Shown: positions 7,757 through 16,691, counted from the first letter of the stretch. The stretch: 64,000 bases of DNA from Oceanospirillaceae bacterium (GCA_024234265.1 JACKOM010000003.1:62001-126000), one strand, 5' to 3'. The notes: generated by a model not told the origin, from the sequence alone. Numbers and translations are program-made.

Positions 7757-8560
7757 TTAAAACTCCGGCTCACCTTCCAGCCAGCTAAGATCATAATCCC
7801 GCAGCCAGTTAAAACTCTCTTCACTTTTGCCCGTGGGTTTATATTCTGCCGCCACATATCCGCTATAACCGGATTGTTTAATCAACTCAAAAATCTTTTT
7901 GAAATTTAAATTACCTGTGCCGGGCTGGCCACGGCCCGGGAAATCTGCAAACTGAATATGGCCGATCTGGTGGGCGTGGTGTTGCAGGGTTTCATCCACA
8001 TGGCCATCCATAATTTGCATATGGTAAATATCAAATTGCATTTGCAGGTTGGGGTGATCTAACTCGGCCAGAATATCCAGCATTTGCTGGGTGTTGTGCA
8101 CTAAAAAGCCCGGCATATCTTTGGTATTGATTGCTTCGAAGGTACACAGAATACCGTGTTGTTCTAATTCACTGGCGGCGTAAGCCAGGTTCTTTTTGAA
8201 GGTATTTAAATAAATCTCCTCCTGGCCTGCATATAAACAACGCCCCGCCAGTACGTTGACCACCCGCGCACCTAAACCTTTTGCATAGGTAATGCATTGT
8301 GCGACGGCTTCCTTAAACTCATCTTCTTTACCCGGCACACCGGCCAGCCCCTCTCCACCCTGCATTAAATCGCCGGCGGGCACGTTGATTAACGCAACAT
8401 CGACATTGGCGATTTCCCGCGCGGACTGTAATACCGCCAGTTCCACTGTGTAGGGAAATTGAATTTCCACGGTTTTAAAACCCGCCAGATGGGCAGCAAA
8501 AAAACGGTTTTGCAGCGGGACTTCGGTAAATATCAGCGAGATATTACAGGCCAGACGCAT
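7757..8560 (-). CDS. Hydroxypyruvate isomerase family protein (Hyi/OtnI-like, TIM barrel)
   Basis: The 267-residue protein fits the xylose-isomerase-like TIM barrel family of hydroxypyruvate isomerase. It has the N-terminal pattern NISLIFTEVPLQNRFFAAHLAGFKTVEIQFPY, VNVLAGR, the acidic metal-site strands CTFEAIN and MQFDIYHMQ, HIQFADFPGRGQPGTG, and YVAAEYKP at the last strand. Family members interconvert hydroxypyruvate and tartronate semialdehyde (Hyi) or act on 2-oxo-tetronate (OtnI); sequence alone does not separate them. The start codon overlaps the stop of the upstream dehydrogenase (TAATG), so the two are translationally coupled. No glyoxylate carboligase gene is nearby, which leaves the substrate open. 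Confidence 0.82.
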   Translation of the reverse strand: MRLACNISLIFTEVPLQNRFFAAHLAGFKTVEIQFPYTVELAVLQSAREIANVDVALINVPAGDLMQGGEGLAGVPGKEDEFKEAVAQCITYAKGLGARVVNVLAGRCLYAGQEEIYLNTFKKNLAYAASELEQHGILCTFEAINTKDMPGFLVHNTQQMLDILAELDHPNLQMQFDIYHMQIMDGHVDETLQHHAHQIGHIQFADFPGRGQPGTGNLNFKKIFELIKQSGYSGYVAAEYKPTGKSEESFNWLRDYDLSWLEGEPEF

Positions 8561-9423
8561 TATTTTTTCTCCGCATACATCTCAATTAAGGTGCTGGGGT
8601 CTTTTTCCAGATTGCCCTTGCTGCCGTGCAGGCGCATTAATTCTGCCCCTAAACCGGCCATAGGTATGGCACTGCCCATTTCCTTGGCCAGGGCATTGGC
8701 CATGTCCAAATCCTTGAGCAGGGTTTTAACGTGCCATTTCACTTCGGCAAAATCATGTGCTGCCATGCGGGTGCCGGTTAACTGCAGGGGGATAGAATCG
8801 GCAAAACCCCCTTTTAACGCGGCGGGTATCTGCGTGGCATCCACGCCGGATTTTTCCGCAAGGGCCAACACTTCGGCCATCACCAATACATTACAGCTGA
8901 CAATCATCTGATTGCATATTTTGCTGGTTTGCCCGGCGCCATTGGGCCCCATGTGGGTAACACGCGCACTTAAGTTCGCCAGCAGCGGGCGCAGCTGATC
9001 AATCACACGGGCATCACCGCCGGCCATCATCGCCAGGCTGCCGGCCTCTGCCCCGGCCACACCACCGGATACCGGGCAATCCACCCAGGCCACGCCTTTT
9101 GTATTGACCTGGGCCGCCAGCGCGCGGGTGACATCCGGCGCAATGGAGGAGAAATCCACAATCACCTGCCCGGCACGCAGGTGCGGCAACAAACGCGCAG
9201 TGACTTCGGCCACCACATCCGTATTGGCAATACACAGCATGATGACTTCACTGTGGGCACACAGGGCCGCCAGATCAGCTGCCTGTTTGGCACCGGCGGC
9301 GGCAAGGGGTGCGCATTTATCCGCGCTGCGGTTCCACACCATAAGATCGTAACCCGCCGCCAGTAAACGACGGGACATGGGCACACCCATCAGGCCCATG
9401 CCAATAAAACCCAGGCTTTGCAT
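8560..9423 (-). CDS. NAD(P)-dependent beta-hydroxyacid dehydrogenase (tartronate semialdehyde reductase-like)
   Basis: The protein (287 aa from the ATG at 9423, preceded by GGTGAAA) starts with the Rossmann motif LGFIGMGLMGVPMSRRLL. It has the family's substrate-site strand DCPVSGGVAGAEAGSLAMMAGG and catalytic segment GAGQTSKICNQMI, whose Lys is the expected catalytic base. This is the 3-hydroxyisobutyrate dehydrogenase/GarR-GlxR/LtnD family. Pairing with a Hyi-like isomerase in one operon suggests reduction of tartronate semialdehyde to glycerate, or the analogous step in four-carbon sugar-acid catabolism. An apparent start at 9480 is rejected because it adds residues before the Rossmann fold and lacks a ribosome-binding site. 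Confidence 0.85.
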   Translation of the reverse strand: MQSLGFIGMGLMGVPMSRRLLAAGYDLMVWNRSADKCAPLAAAGAKQAADLAALCAHSEVIMLCIANTDVVAEVTARLLPHLRAGQVIVDFSSIAPDVTRALAAQVNTKGVAWVDCPVSGGVAGAEAGSLAMMAGGDARVIDQLRPLLANLSARVTHMGPNGAGQTSKICNQMIVSCNVLVMAEVLALAEKSGVDATQIPAALKGGFADSIPLQLTGTRMAAHDFAEVKWHVKTLLKDLDMANALAKEMGSAIPMAGLGAELMRLHGSKGNLEKDPSTLIEMYAEKK

Positions 9424-9541
9424 AGTTTCACCTTCATAAAACAAGGGCTTAAGTGTAACGGAGAGAGAATTTACAAACAAAGTTAGCGCACTCGCTAAGG
9501 CTGGCCTAAGCTGAATTTCAGAATGGATTGGGGTCTAGGAT

Positions 9542-10369
9542 ATGAATTTAGCCAGCCTGTTTGAACAAACTCACACTCTGCCAAATATTCCCAAAGTGGT
9601 GCAGGAACTGATCGCCACCTTCAATGACGATAACGTCAATATTGATGCAATTGCCGGCAAAATCAGTATGGATCCGGTGCTCACTGCTAAGGTGCTGCGC
9701 CTTGCTAACTCCGCCCACTACGGGGTTTCACGTACCATCAGCACCACCAACGATGCCTCGGTGTTACTCGGCTTTTCCACCCTGCGCACCTTAGTGCTGG
9801 CCTCCGGTATTACCGGTGCCATGAAGGCCCCCCAGGGCTTTGACCGCAAAGGCTTCTGGCGCAATAACTTCACGGTTGCCGCCATCGCCAAGTGGATGGC
9901 GAAGTACACCAAACTCAATAAAGAAACCGCATTCACCTGCGGCATGTTACACAGCATTGGTGAAATGCTGCTGCGTATGTTGTTACCCACCGAAATGAAA
10001 AAGGTGGATGCAGCCGTGGCCGCCGGCGGGCGCCTGCATGAAGTTGAATACTCCATGTTAGGTTTCCATTACGGTGATGTGGGTGCAGAACTCGCCAGCC
10101 GCTGGAAATTCCCCGAAGAAATTGTCACCGCCGTTAAATACCACTGCAACCCTGCCAAGGCTGATCCCATGAGCCCCCTGGCCAACCTGCTGTATTTAGC
10201 TATTTATGTGAACGACAGCCACCATGCGGGCCTGAGTGAAGAAGAAATTCTCAATCGCTTCCCTACTAAAGTAGCCAGCGCCATTGGTATGAACCTGGAA
10301 AAAGCCCTCGCGGATTTACAGGAAACCAACGGTATGGAAAGCGGTATGGATGCATTGCTGGAAGATTAA
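9542..10369 (+). CDS. HDOD domain protein
   Basis: The 275-residue protein is a single HDOD domain. It opens with LPNIPKVVQELIATF and continues with ISMDPVLTAKVLRLANSAHYG, VLLGFSTLRTLVLASG, the modified metal-site region TCGMLHSIGEMLLRML and HYGDVGAELASRWKFPEEIVTAVKYHCNP. HDOD proteins resemble HD phosphohydrolases but usually lack part of the active site; they act in signalling, motility or stress responses through unknown partners. No receiver, GGDEF or other output domain is fused, so its role cannot be fixed. It is a single-gene unit followed by a terminator. Confidence 0.9.
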   Translation: MNLASLFEQTHTLPNIPKVVQELIATFNDDNVNIDAIAGKISMDPVLTAKVLRLANSAHYGVSRTISTTNDASVLLGFSTLRTLVLASGITGAMKAPQGFDRKGFWRNNFTVAAIAKWMAKYTKLNKETAFTCGMLHSIGEMLLRMLLPTEMKKVDAAVAAGGRLHEVEYSMLGFHYGDVGAELASRWKFPEEIVTAVKYHCNPAKADPMSPLANLLYLAIYVNDSHHAGLSEEEILNRFPTKVASAIGMNLEKALADLQETNGMESGMDALLED

Positions 10370-10382
10370 AACCGGCAGATGT

Positions 10383-10410
10383 AAAAAAAGCGCCTGCGGG
10401 CGCTTTTTTT
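10383..10410. terminator. Bidirectional terminator between the HDOD and MFS genes
   Basis: The stem aaaaaaagcgcc / gggcgcttttttt has a short loop, with A-runs on one side and T-runs on the other. It serves the convergent genes ending at 10369 (plus) and 10437 (minus). Confidence 0.9.
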
Positions 10411-10436
10411 ATATCTGGTTTTCAAACCCGCACACT

Positions 10437-11615
10437 TTATGTTGATGCATTACGTTCGCTCAGCATCCAGCGCCCTAAAAAGAATAATGCCAGCAGCATT
10501 AACGGCAGCGCGACTAAATTCAGCACATACCAGCCATAGTGACTGACCAGCCAACCGGCAGACAAAGCTGCTGCTGCCTGCACACTGAAGACCAGCATAT
10601 CGTTGAGGGCCTGGGCTTTAAAACGCTCTTCCTCTTGATAGGCCCGCGGTAATAATGCAGTGCCGGACAAAAATAAAAAATTCCAGCCACAACCGAGTAA
10701 TACCAGCGCCAGCCAATAGGCCCAATAATCCGGGCCAAACATGGCAATACTGATCGACGCGCAAAATGCCGCAAGACCGAGCAACATCAAACCCTTAATA
10801 GCAAAAATGCGCAGCAGGCTGGCAGCAAACAATGAGGGTAAAAACATCGCGATAATATGGCTTTGAATAACCAGCTTGGTTTGCTGCACATCATATCCCG
10901 CAAAACTGGTCATGCTTAACGGCGTAGCTGTCATGATTAAACTCATCACCGCATAGGCACAGGCACCACTGGCAATCGCCGCCGGTAATACCGGCTGTTT
11001 TAATAAACTCAGCATACTGCGCCCGCTGCCGGAATTTTGTTGGGCACTGAATTCTTTGGCCGGCATAAAGGCCAGCAATAAAATCAGCAGCCCATAATCG
11101 GCCACCAATAATAAAAAACTGCCAGCAAAAGGCGCATCCGACAGTCCCATGCCGCGGCTGCCTAATTCAGGGCCGATAAATGCTGCAAATAATCCCCCCA
11201 ATAACACCACAGCTGCCGCGGCCCCGGATTGCGCAACCGGCACCCATTCAAGGGCGGCAAAGCGAAATTGCTGAATAAACGCGAGGTGCATACCAATTAA
11301 CATGGTGGCAAAACAAAAACCCCAGAAATTATTTGTCTGCACACTGAAAGCGGCGAACAGTGCAGCTAACACCGCCATCATACTTGCGCCGATAAATACC
11401 GGTTTGCGCCCGAAACGTTGCATCAATAAACCTGCGGGCATAGCTGCCAGGGCACTGCCCACCACAATGGCGGCAATGGGTAAGGTTATGAGGGATGGAT
11501 CCGGTGCGATACGCGCCCCAATTAAACCACCCACAAAAATAATCAGCGGGGCGGCCGACATGCCGAGGGCCTGGGCTAAACCGTATAAATAAACAGGCAG
11601 GGGAAGTGTGAACAT
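10437..11615 (-). CDS. MFS transporter
   Basis: A 392-residue membrane protein with about twelve hydrophobic segments. It has the major facilitator signature in the loop between helices 2 and 3 (GLLMQRFGRKPVFIGA) and a long hydrophilic central loop near residues 185-205 (AKEFSAQQNSGSGRS). The substrate cannot be told. The ATG at 11615 is only 2 bases from a perfect 11-bp inverted repeat and has no recognisable ribosome-binding site. The next in-frame Met (residue 19) would remove half of the first helix, so 11615 is kept. The small outer-membrane-like gene lies upstream on the same strand. Confidence 0.85.
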   Translation of the reverse strand: MFTLPLPVYLYGLAQALGMSAAPLIIFVGGLIGARIAPDPSLITLPIAAIVVGSALAAMPAGLLMQRFGRKPVFIGASMMAVLAALFAAFSVQTNNFWGFCFATMLIGMHLAFIQQFRFAALEWVPVAQSGAAAAVVLLGGLFAAFIGPELGSRGMGLSDAPFAGSFLLLVADYGLLILLLAFMPAKEFSAQQNSGSGRSMLSLLKQPVLPAAIASGACAYAVMSLIMTATPLSMTSFAGYDVQQTKLVIQSHIIAMFLPSLFAASLLRIFAIKGLMLLGLAAFCASISIAMFGPDYWAYWLALVLLGCGWNFLFLSGTALLPRAYQEEERFKAQALNDMLVFSVQAAAALSAGWLVSHYGWYVLNLVALPLMLLALFFLGRWMLSERNAST

Positions 11616-11616
11616 A

Positions 11617-11647
11617 ATGATCGGCCACTGAAGTGATGGCCGATCAT
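11617..11647 (-). promoter_or_regulatory. Perfect 11-bp inverted repeat immediately before the MFS start codon
   Basis: The arms atgatcggcca and tggccgatcat are perfect complements around a 9-nt loop. The repeat occupies the place where a Shine-Dalgarno site is expected, with one base between it and the ATG at 11615. There is no T-run, so it is unlikely to be a terminator of the gene ending at 11679. It could be an operator (dyad) for a regulator or an RNA hairpin controlling translation. Confidence 0.55.
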
Positions 11648-11678
11648 AACCAGCGCGCCGGCAAATGCCTACGAAAAG

Positions 11679-12230
11679 TTAAAATGCAAAACCGACGGCC
11701 AAACCGGCAGTGGGCATTCTTTTCACGGGCACTTCTTCAAGGGTGGTTAATTTGAAATAAATCTGCAACCAGGCGTCATCACGGCTTTTAATATCAAGCC
11801 CCGCTTTCACAAAACCATTGCGCCCGGTGTGGCCAGCCTGGGCCAGCTCGCCATTTGCCCAATCCGCCAGATGGCCACCGATTTCCACAAACGGGGAGAT
11901 CGGAGTATTCAGCGCAATACCACCAAATAAAAATACCGAGGTCAGTTCGTTTTTAGCTTCCGGATCAAAACCATTATCCGGCTCACCAACACTGCCAGGA
12001 TTGGCGAGATAATAACGTTCTGCGCCTATACCCACATAACGGTAAAAATCACGCCATGCGCGTGAGAATGTACCCACACGGATATCAAAACCATAGGCGG
12101 CATGGTCGGCATTTTCGCCTTTCATATTGTATGTGCCGGTATCAAAACTGCCCTGCACAAAACCACCGTTCTGCGCATGGCTTAATGCGCTGCCGAGCAG
12201 CAATAAACACGCGATTATTCGGATTTGCAT
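11679..12230 (-). CDS. Small exported beta-barrel-like protein
   Basis: The protein (183 aa) has a clear signal peptide (MQIRIIACLLLLGSALSHAQ, cleavage near residues 19-20). The mature part has alternating polar/hydrophobic strands (GFVQGSFDTGTYN, GFDIRVGTF, LTSVFLFGGIALNT, FVEIGGHLADW, FVKAGLDIK, WLQIYFKLTTL) and ends AGLAVGFAF. The terminal aromatic residue and strand pattern are typical of small outer-membrane beta barrels. The family is not recognised. Its first 16 bases overlap the end of the nitronate monooxygenase gene, so the two are probably one transcript. Confidence 0.75.
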   Translation of the reverse strand: MQIRIIACLLLLGSALSHAQNGGFVQGSFDTGTYNMKGENADHAAYGFDIRVGTFSRAWRDFYRYVGIGAERYYLANPGSVGEPDNGFDPEAKNELTSVFLFGGIALNTPISPFVEIGGHLADWANGELAQAGHTGRNGFVKAGLDIKSRDDAWLQIYFKLTTLEEVPVKRMPTAGLAVGFAF

Positions 12231-13255
12231 ATTGTCCCTAATGCTTCGTAACGGGCCAATGCTTCGGACATAGTACGCTGCACTATGGTTTCCACACTGA
12301 CGATATCGTGAATTAAACCCTGGGTCTGACCTACAAACTGCACACCCTTATTCAGGTCACCGCTCACTGTGGCCGCCTGAATTTTTTCAGTGGCCGCACC
12401 GAACTGGCTCAGCATACGGATTTTATCCGGCTGTGTTAATACACCGGCCATGATTTTCCACAGGGGTAAATTCATTACCCGCGCCATTTTCAGGGATTTA
12501 AAACCGGCGAGAATAATATTCATTGGGCGTTTAGTGGCTTTAACGGCCGCAGGGGTTTTCATCACGCGCGCGTGAATACCATCAAAATTCTTGGAATAAA
12601 TAGTTTCACTTTCATTTTTGGCCACTATGGCCTCTTTGGTTTTTTGATGCAGGGGGCTGTCGCTGCTGGTCGCAAAACGCGAGCCCATGGCGATACCCGA
12701 TGCACCTAAGGTTAATGCCGCCAATAAACCTTCACCATTACCAAAACCACCGGTGGCAATTACCGGGATTTTCACCGCGCGACTGATGGCGGGAATTAAA
12801 ACCAGTGACGTTACATCACCACCGTGGGCGGCAGCTTCGTGGCCAGTTACCAATAATGCGTCAGCACCGATTTTTTCCGCGGAGCGTGCATGTTTTTCAC
12901 TGACCACTGTGGCAATGACTTTACCGCCGTAGGTGTGGGCCTCACGCACAATCCAGTCACCCTTACCCAGGGAGAAATTAATCACCGGGACTTTTTCCTG
13001 CAACGCAACTTTGGCGTTATCATCCGCACCCGGCATTAACAGGGTGACACCAATGCCAAAGGGCTTATCGGTTAATTCGCGGATACGCGCAATCGCCTCA
13101 CGGGTTTGCTGCGGATTTAACGGGCCACTGGCGAGAATACCCAGTCCACCGGCATTGCTCACCGCCGCCACCAGTTCCGGAGTTGATATCCAGCTCATGC
13201 CGGGCAGCATCAGGGGGTAACGGATGCCAAACAATTCTGTCATTGCGGTTTTCAT
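12215..13255 (-). CDS. Nitronate monooxygenase family FMN enzyme
   Basis: The protein (346 aa) is a TIM-barrel flavoenzyme of the nitronate monooxygenase (2-nitropropane dioxygenase-like) family. Markers are the N-terminal PLMLPGMSWISTPELVAAVS and GGLGIL, the phosphate/flavin-binding IPVIATGGFGNGEGLLAAL and GASGIAMGSRFATS, and the GHEAAAHGG segment holding the catalytic-site His. Such enzymes oxidise alkyl nitronates or related acids using FMN and oxygen; the physiological substrate is usually unknown. The ATG at 13255 follows GAAGGTGAT at good spacing and is preferred to the in-frame start at 13306. The gene is first in a two-gene unit with the exported beta-barrel-like protein. Confidence 0.88.
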   Translation of the reverse strand: MKTAMTELFGIRYPLMLPGMSWISTPELVAAVSNAGGLGILASGPLNPQQTREAIARIRELTDKPFGIGVTLLMPGADDNAKVALQEKVPVINFSLGKGDWIVREAHTYGGKVIATVVSEKHARSAEKIGADALLVTGHEAAAHGGDVTSLVLIPAISRAVKIPVIATGGFGNGEGLLAALTLGASGIAMGSRFATSSDSPLHQKTKEAIVAKNESETIYSKNFDGIHARVMKTPAAVKATKRPMNIILAGFKSLKMARVMNLPLWKIMAGVLTQPDKIRMLSQFGAATEKIQAATVSGDLNKGVQFVGQTQGLIHDIVSVETIVQRTMSEALARYEALGTICKSE

Positions 13256-13435
13256 AACATCACCTTCAAACACAATGCGCCGATTATAAACATTGCAGCC
13301 CCGCAAAAAACTGGCTTTAATGCACAGACTGCTGACTGGATATTACATATGCACCCGCTGTACATAACCCTTCCATCATTTTCTGTAAAACCCTGGCTAC
13401 TGCTGAACTCATAGCGGTCAGGCATCTTTTTGTTT

Positions 13436-13456
13436 CTGGCTGCGTGTTGCAGCCAG
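13436..13456. repeat. Short hairpin upstream of the EamA gene
   Basis: A perfect 8-bp inverted repeat (ctggctgc / gcagccag) with a 5-nt loop lies about 60 bases before the transporter start, in the 261-bp gap between divergent genes. No T-run follows, and nothing else in the gap can be named. Confidence 0.35.
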
Positions 13457-13516
13457 TCATCTGACTCACTTCTTCCCGCAGCCCCTATCCACCACTGTCA
13501 CACTAAGGAGATGATT

Positions 13517-14398
13517 GTGAACAGGGCGTTAAATTCGGGTTTGATCATGGCGCTGTGCGCCAGCCTGTTATTTTCTCTCAAGCCGGTTTTAATTAAGCAG
13601 GCCTACCTGTGGGGCGCTGACAGTGAAAGCCTGATGTTGCTGCGCATGTTATATGCCGCGCCTTTTTATCTGCTGATTTTATGGATATTCCGCAGTGGCT
13701 TGCCGGGTAAAAGCCGCGCGCTGCCCATGGTGGTTGCCGCAGGTTTTCTCGGTTATTTTCTGGCGAGTTATCTGGATTTACTTGCCCTTGAGCAGGTCAG
13801 TGCTCAGGCGGAGCGGATTATTCTCTACGCTTACCCCAGCATTGTGGTGTTAATTCGTTGCCTGCTCACCCGCAGCATGCCCGGCAAACATATTTTGCTG
13901 GCCTTAGGCTGCGCCTATGCCGGCATACTGGTATTAATTCCCGGCGAATTAAATCTGCAGGGCACAGGCACAGGTTTATTTATCGTATTTGCCAGTGCGC
14001 TGAGTTTTGCCATTTATGTTGTGATCAGCGGGGATTTAATTAAACAATTTGGCAGCATGCTGTTTACTGCTGTGTCGATGTTAATTGCCACCCTGTTTAC
14101 GCAAATTCACTGGGTCACCACCACGCCGGCAGAATTACAAAATCTGCCCGCGCAGGTGCATGGTTATGCATTGGGCATCGCTTTTTTCTGCACCGTATTA
14201 CCGAGTTTTGCGATGGCACGCGCCATTAATTTACTCGGTGCGGAAAAAACCGCGATCAGCGGCGCAACCGGCCCGGTATTTACCACCTTGCTGGCCATAG
14301 TGCTGTTAGGTGAAGCAGTCACCCTGTTCCATATGCTCGGCATGTTGCTGGTTGTGGGCGGAGTGTTGATTATGCAGCGCGCCAAAAAAAGCGCATAA
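13517..14398 (+). CDS. EamA/DMT family transporter
   Basis: The protein (293 aa) has about ten hydrophobic segments in two halves, as in the drug/metabolite transporter superfamily: ALCASLLFSLKPVLIKQAY and LDLLALEQVSAQAERIILYAYP in the first EamA repeat, AINLLGAEKTAISGATGPVFTTLLA in the second. The substrate is unknown. An AAGGAG ribosome-binding site at 13505-13510 touches the ATG at 13511, leaving no spacer, but stands 6 bases before the in-frame GTG at 13517. I therefore choose the GTG start. The in-frame frame back to 13430 adds a Cys-rich leader unlike the family. Confidence 0.88.
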   Translation: MNRALNSGLIMALCASLLFSLKPVLIKQAYLWGADSESLMLLRMLYAAPFYLLILWIFRSGLPGKSRALPMVVAAGFLGYFLASYLDLLALEQVSAQAERIILYAYPSIVVLIRCLLTRSMPGKHILLALGCAYAGILVLIPGELNLQGTGTGLFIVFASALSFAIYVVISGDLIKQFGSMLFTAVSMLIATLFTQIHWVTTTPAELQNLPAQVHGYALGIAFFCTVLPSFAMARAINLLGAEKTAISGATGPVFTTLLAIVLLGEAVTLFHMLGMLLVVGGVLIMQRAKKSA

Positions 14399-14400
14399 AA

Positions 14401-14434
14401 AAAACGCGCGTCCGTTACCGAGCGCGCGTTTTTT
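14401..14434. terminator. Bidirectional terminator between the EamA gene and ilvH
   Basis: The stem acgcgcg / cgcgcgt is flanked by A-runs on the left and T-runs on the right. It serves the convergent genes ending at 14398 and 14455. Confidence 0.88.
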
Positions 14435-14454
14435 TGTGGTGCTTAAAAACCTGA

Positions 14455-14946
14455 TCAGAGGGTCAGGGTTTTTTCACCGCGGGCAATACCGGAAACACCG
14501 GTACGCACGGTTTCGAGCACGCAGTTCGGGCCGATAGCCTGAATGAATGCATCTAATTTGCTGGATTCACCGGTCAGCTGAATGGTGTAAACGGTAGCGG
14601 TTACATCCACGATCTGGCCACGGAAAATATCCGCAGTACGTTTAATTTCCGCACGCTGGGCACCAGTCGCTTTTACTTTAATCAGCATCAGCTCGCGCTC
14701 AACGTGGGCACCTTCGGATAAATCCACCAGCTTAACCACTTCAATCAGTTTGTTGAGCTGCTTGGTGATCTGCTCGATCACACGCTCAGAACCCACTGTG
14801 GTGATGGTCATGCGCGACAGGGTTGGATCTTCTGTCGGCGCAACGGTTAAGGTTTCGATGTTGTAGGAACGCTGTGCAAACAGACCTACCACACGCGCCA
14901 GTGCACCCGGCTCGTTTTCAAGCAGAATGGAAATAATATGACGCAT
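14455..14946 (-). CDS. ilvH: Acetolactate synthase small (regulatory) subunit
   Basis: IlvH activates the catalytic subunit and gives it valine feedback sensitivity in the first common step of Val/Leu/Ile synthesis. The 163-residue length equals that of the E. coli protein. The N-terminal ACT domain is clear (RHIISILLENEPGALARVVGLF, SYNIETLTVAPTEDPTLSRMTI), followed by the C-terminal half (LMLIKVKATGAQRAEIKR, FIQAIGPNCVLETVRTG). The start at 14946 is chosen over 14976 on family length. The gene follows ilvI with two bases between stop and start, so the subunits are co-translated. Confidence 0.97.
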   Translation of the reverse strand: MRHIISILLENEPGALARVVGLFAQRSYNIETLTVAPTEDPTLSRMTITTVGSERVIEQITKQLNKLIEVVKLVDLSEGAHVERELMLIKVKATGAQRAEIKRTADIFRGQIVDVTATVYTIQLTGESSKLDAFIQAIGPNCVLETVRTGVSGIARGEKTLTL

Positions 14947-14948
14947 GA

Positions 14949-16691
14949 TCAGGTACGCTCCGTCTTGCTCAGCCACATATCGCGCATAGAACCTGTGGGC
15001 ACCTGCATCGGATATACGTGTTCTTCAGGGTCAACTGCTACGTTCACAAATACCAGACGGTCTTTGTATTTACCGAAGCAATCATCCAGCGCACCTTTCA
15101 GTTCGCTCTTGTCTTTCACGTTGATACCTACGTGACCATAGGCTTCAACCAGCTTGATCCAGTCAGGCAGGGAATCCATGTAGGAGCTGGAGTGGCGGCC
15201 TTCATAGTTCATGTCCTGCCACTGACGTACCATGCCGAGGTAGCCGTTGTTCAGACAGAAGATTTTCACCGCGATGCCATATTGCAGACAGGTGGAAAGC
15301 TCCTGGATGTTCATCTGGATAGAACCTTCACCGGTCACACATACAACCATGTCGTCCGGGAAGTTCATCTTGATGCCCATGGCCGCTGGCAGACCAAAGC
15401 CCATGGTGCCCAGACCACCGGAGTTGATCCAGCGGTTAGGTTTATCAAACTTGTAGTACTGGGCAGCAAACATTTGGTGCTGACCCACGTCGGAGGTAAT
15501 GAATGCATCACCCTTGGTGGCTTCATACAGACCTTCGATCGCTTCCTGTGGTTTGAGCAGACCGTCATCACGTTTTTCATAACGCATGCCGTGACGCTTA
15601 CGCCACTCTTCGATCTGGCTCCACCAGGATTCCAGCGCCTGCTGGTCTGGCTTGTCACCGATTTCGGCGATCATTTCGAGCATTTCATCCAGTACGGAAT
15701 CCACTGGGCCAACGATAGGCACATCCACGGAAACGGTTTTCGCGATGGAGGACGGATCGATGTCGATGTGAACGATTTTCGCGTCCGGGCAGAATTTGCT
15801 GGTGTTGTTGGTTACGCGGTCGTCAAAACGCGCGCCCACACACAGCACTAAATCTGAGTGGTGCATAACCATGTTGGCTTCGTAGGTGCCGTGCATACCC
15901 AGCATACCCAGGTGCTGACGGTCGGTCGCAGGGTAAGAACCCAGGCCCATCAGGGTATTGGTTACCGGGTAGTTCAACAGGCGGGCGAGCTGGCGCAGTT
16001 GCTCACTGGCTTTACCTAAAATCACACCACCGCCGGCGTAAATGATCGGGCGTTTGGCGGCCAACAGCAGCTCAACCGCTTTGCGGATCTGACCGCTGTG
16101 GCCTTTCTGGGGTGGATTGTAAGAACGGATTTTCACTTTCTTCGGATAGCTGTATTCGAAGCGCTCGCTTGGAATAGTCATATCCTTCGGAATATCGATA
16201 ACCACAGGGCCTGGACGGCCGCTCTGGGCGATGTAAAACGCCTTGCGCACAATCTCAGGAATATCCTGCGGATTTTTTACGCTGAAGCTGTGTTTAACCA
16301 CAGGACGGGAGATACCCATCATGTCGGTTTCCTGGAATGCATCGTCACCCACCAGGTAGCTCATTACCTGGCCGGAGATCACCACCATAGGAATAGAATC
16401 GGTGAACGCGGTGGCAATACCGGTAATGGTGTTAGTCGCACCCGGGCCGGAAGTAACCATCACCACGCCAGCTTTACCTGTGGCGCGGGCATAACCGTCC
16501 GCCATGTGGGCAGCAGCCTGCTCGTGACGGACCAGCACGTGTTTGACAGAATCCTGTCTGTAGAGTGCATCATAAACATGTAACAGGGATCCGCCTGGAT
16601 ACCCATAAACGTATTCAACCCCTTCCTCATGGAGGGAGCGAATCAGCATTTCACCGCCGGAAAGTAATTCCACCGTACTCTTCCTCTGCAT
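14949..16691 (-). CDS. ilvI: Acetolactate synthase large (catalytic) subunit
   Basis: This ThDP-dependent enzyme condenses two pyruvates to acetolactate, or pyruvate with 2-oxobutyrate. The 580-residue protein has the catalytic Glu motif VLVRHEQAAAHMADGYARA, the GPGATNTITGIATA segment, FAD-region residues and the ThDP motif GEGSIQMNIQEL...CLNNGYLGMV. The ATG at 16691 (MQRKSTVELL) follows GGTGG at good spacing; the in-frame start at 16733 is rejected. The gene leads the ilvI-ilvH operon. A candidate promoter lies at 16925-16952 and a possible upstream frame (16651-16800) overlaps its start. Confidence 0.97.
   Translation of the reverse strand: MQRKSTVELLSGGEMLIRSLHEEGVEYVYGYPGGSLLHVYDALYRQDSVKHVLVRHEQAAAHMADGYARATGKAGVVMVTSGPGATNTITGIATAFTDSIPMVVISGQVMSYLVGDDAFQETDMMGISRPVVKHSFSVKNPQDIPEIVRKAFYIAQSGRPGPVVIDIPKDMTIPSERFEYSYPKKVKIRSYNPPQKGHSGQIRKAVELLLAAKRPIIYAGGGVILGKASEQLRQLARLLNYPVTNTLMGLGSYPATDRQHLGMLGMHGTYEANMVMHHSDLVLCVGARFDDRVTNNTSKFCPDAKIVHIDIDPSSIAKTVSVDVPIVGPVDSVLDEMLEMIAEIGDKPDQQALESWWSQIEEWRKRHGMRYEKRDDGLLKPQEAIEGLYEATKGDAFITSDVGQHQMFAAQYYKFDKPNRWINSGGLGTMGFGLPAAMGIKMNFPDDMVVCVTGEGSIQMNIQELSTCLQYGIAVKIFCLNNGYLGMVRQWQDMNYEGRHSSSYMDSLPDWIKLVEAYGHVGINVKDKSELKGALDDCFGKYKDRLVFVNVAVDPEEHVYPMQVPTGSMRDMWLSKTERT

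Noticed and set aside
15018..15851. 277-codon plus-strand frame across ilvI
   Set aside because: It is fully antisense to the clearly conserved acetolactate synthase gene.
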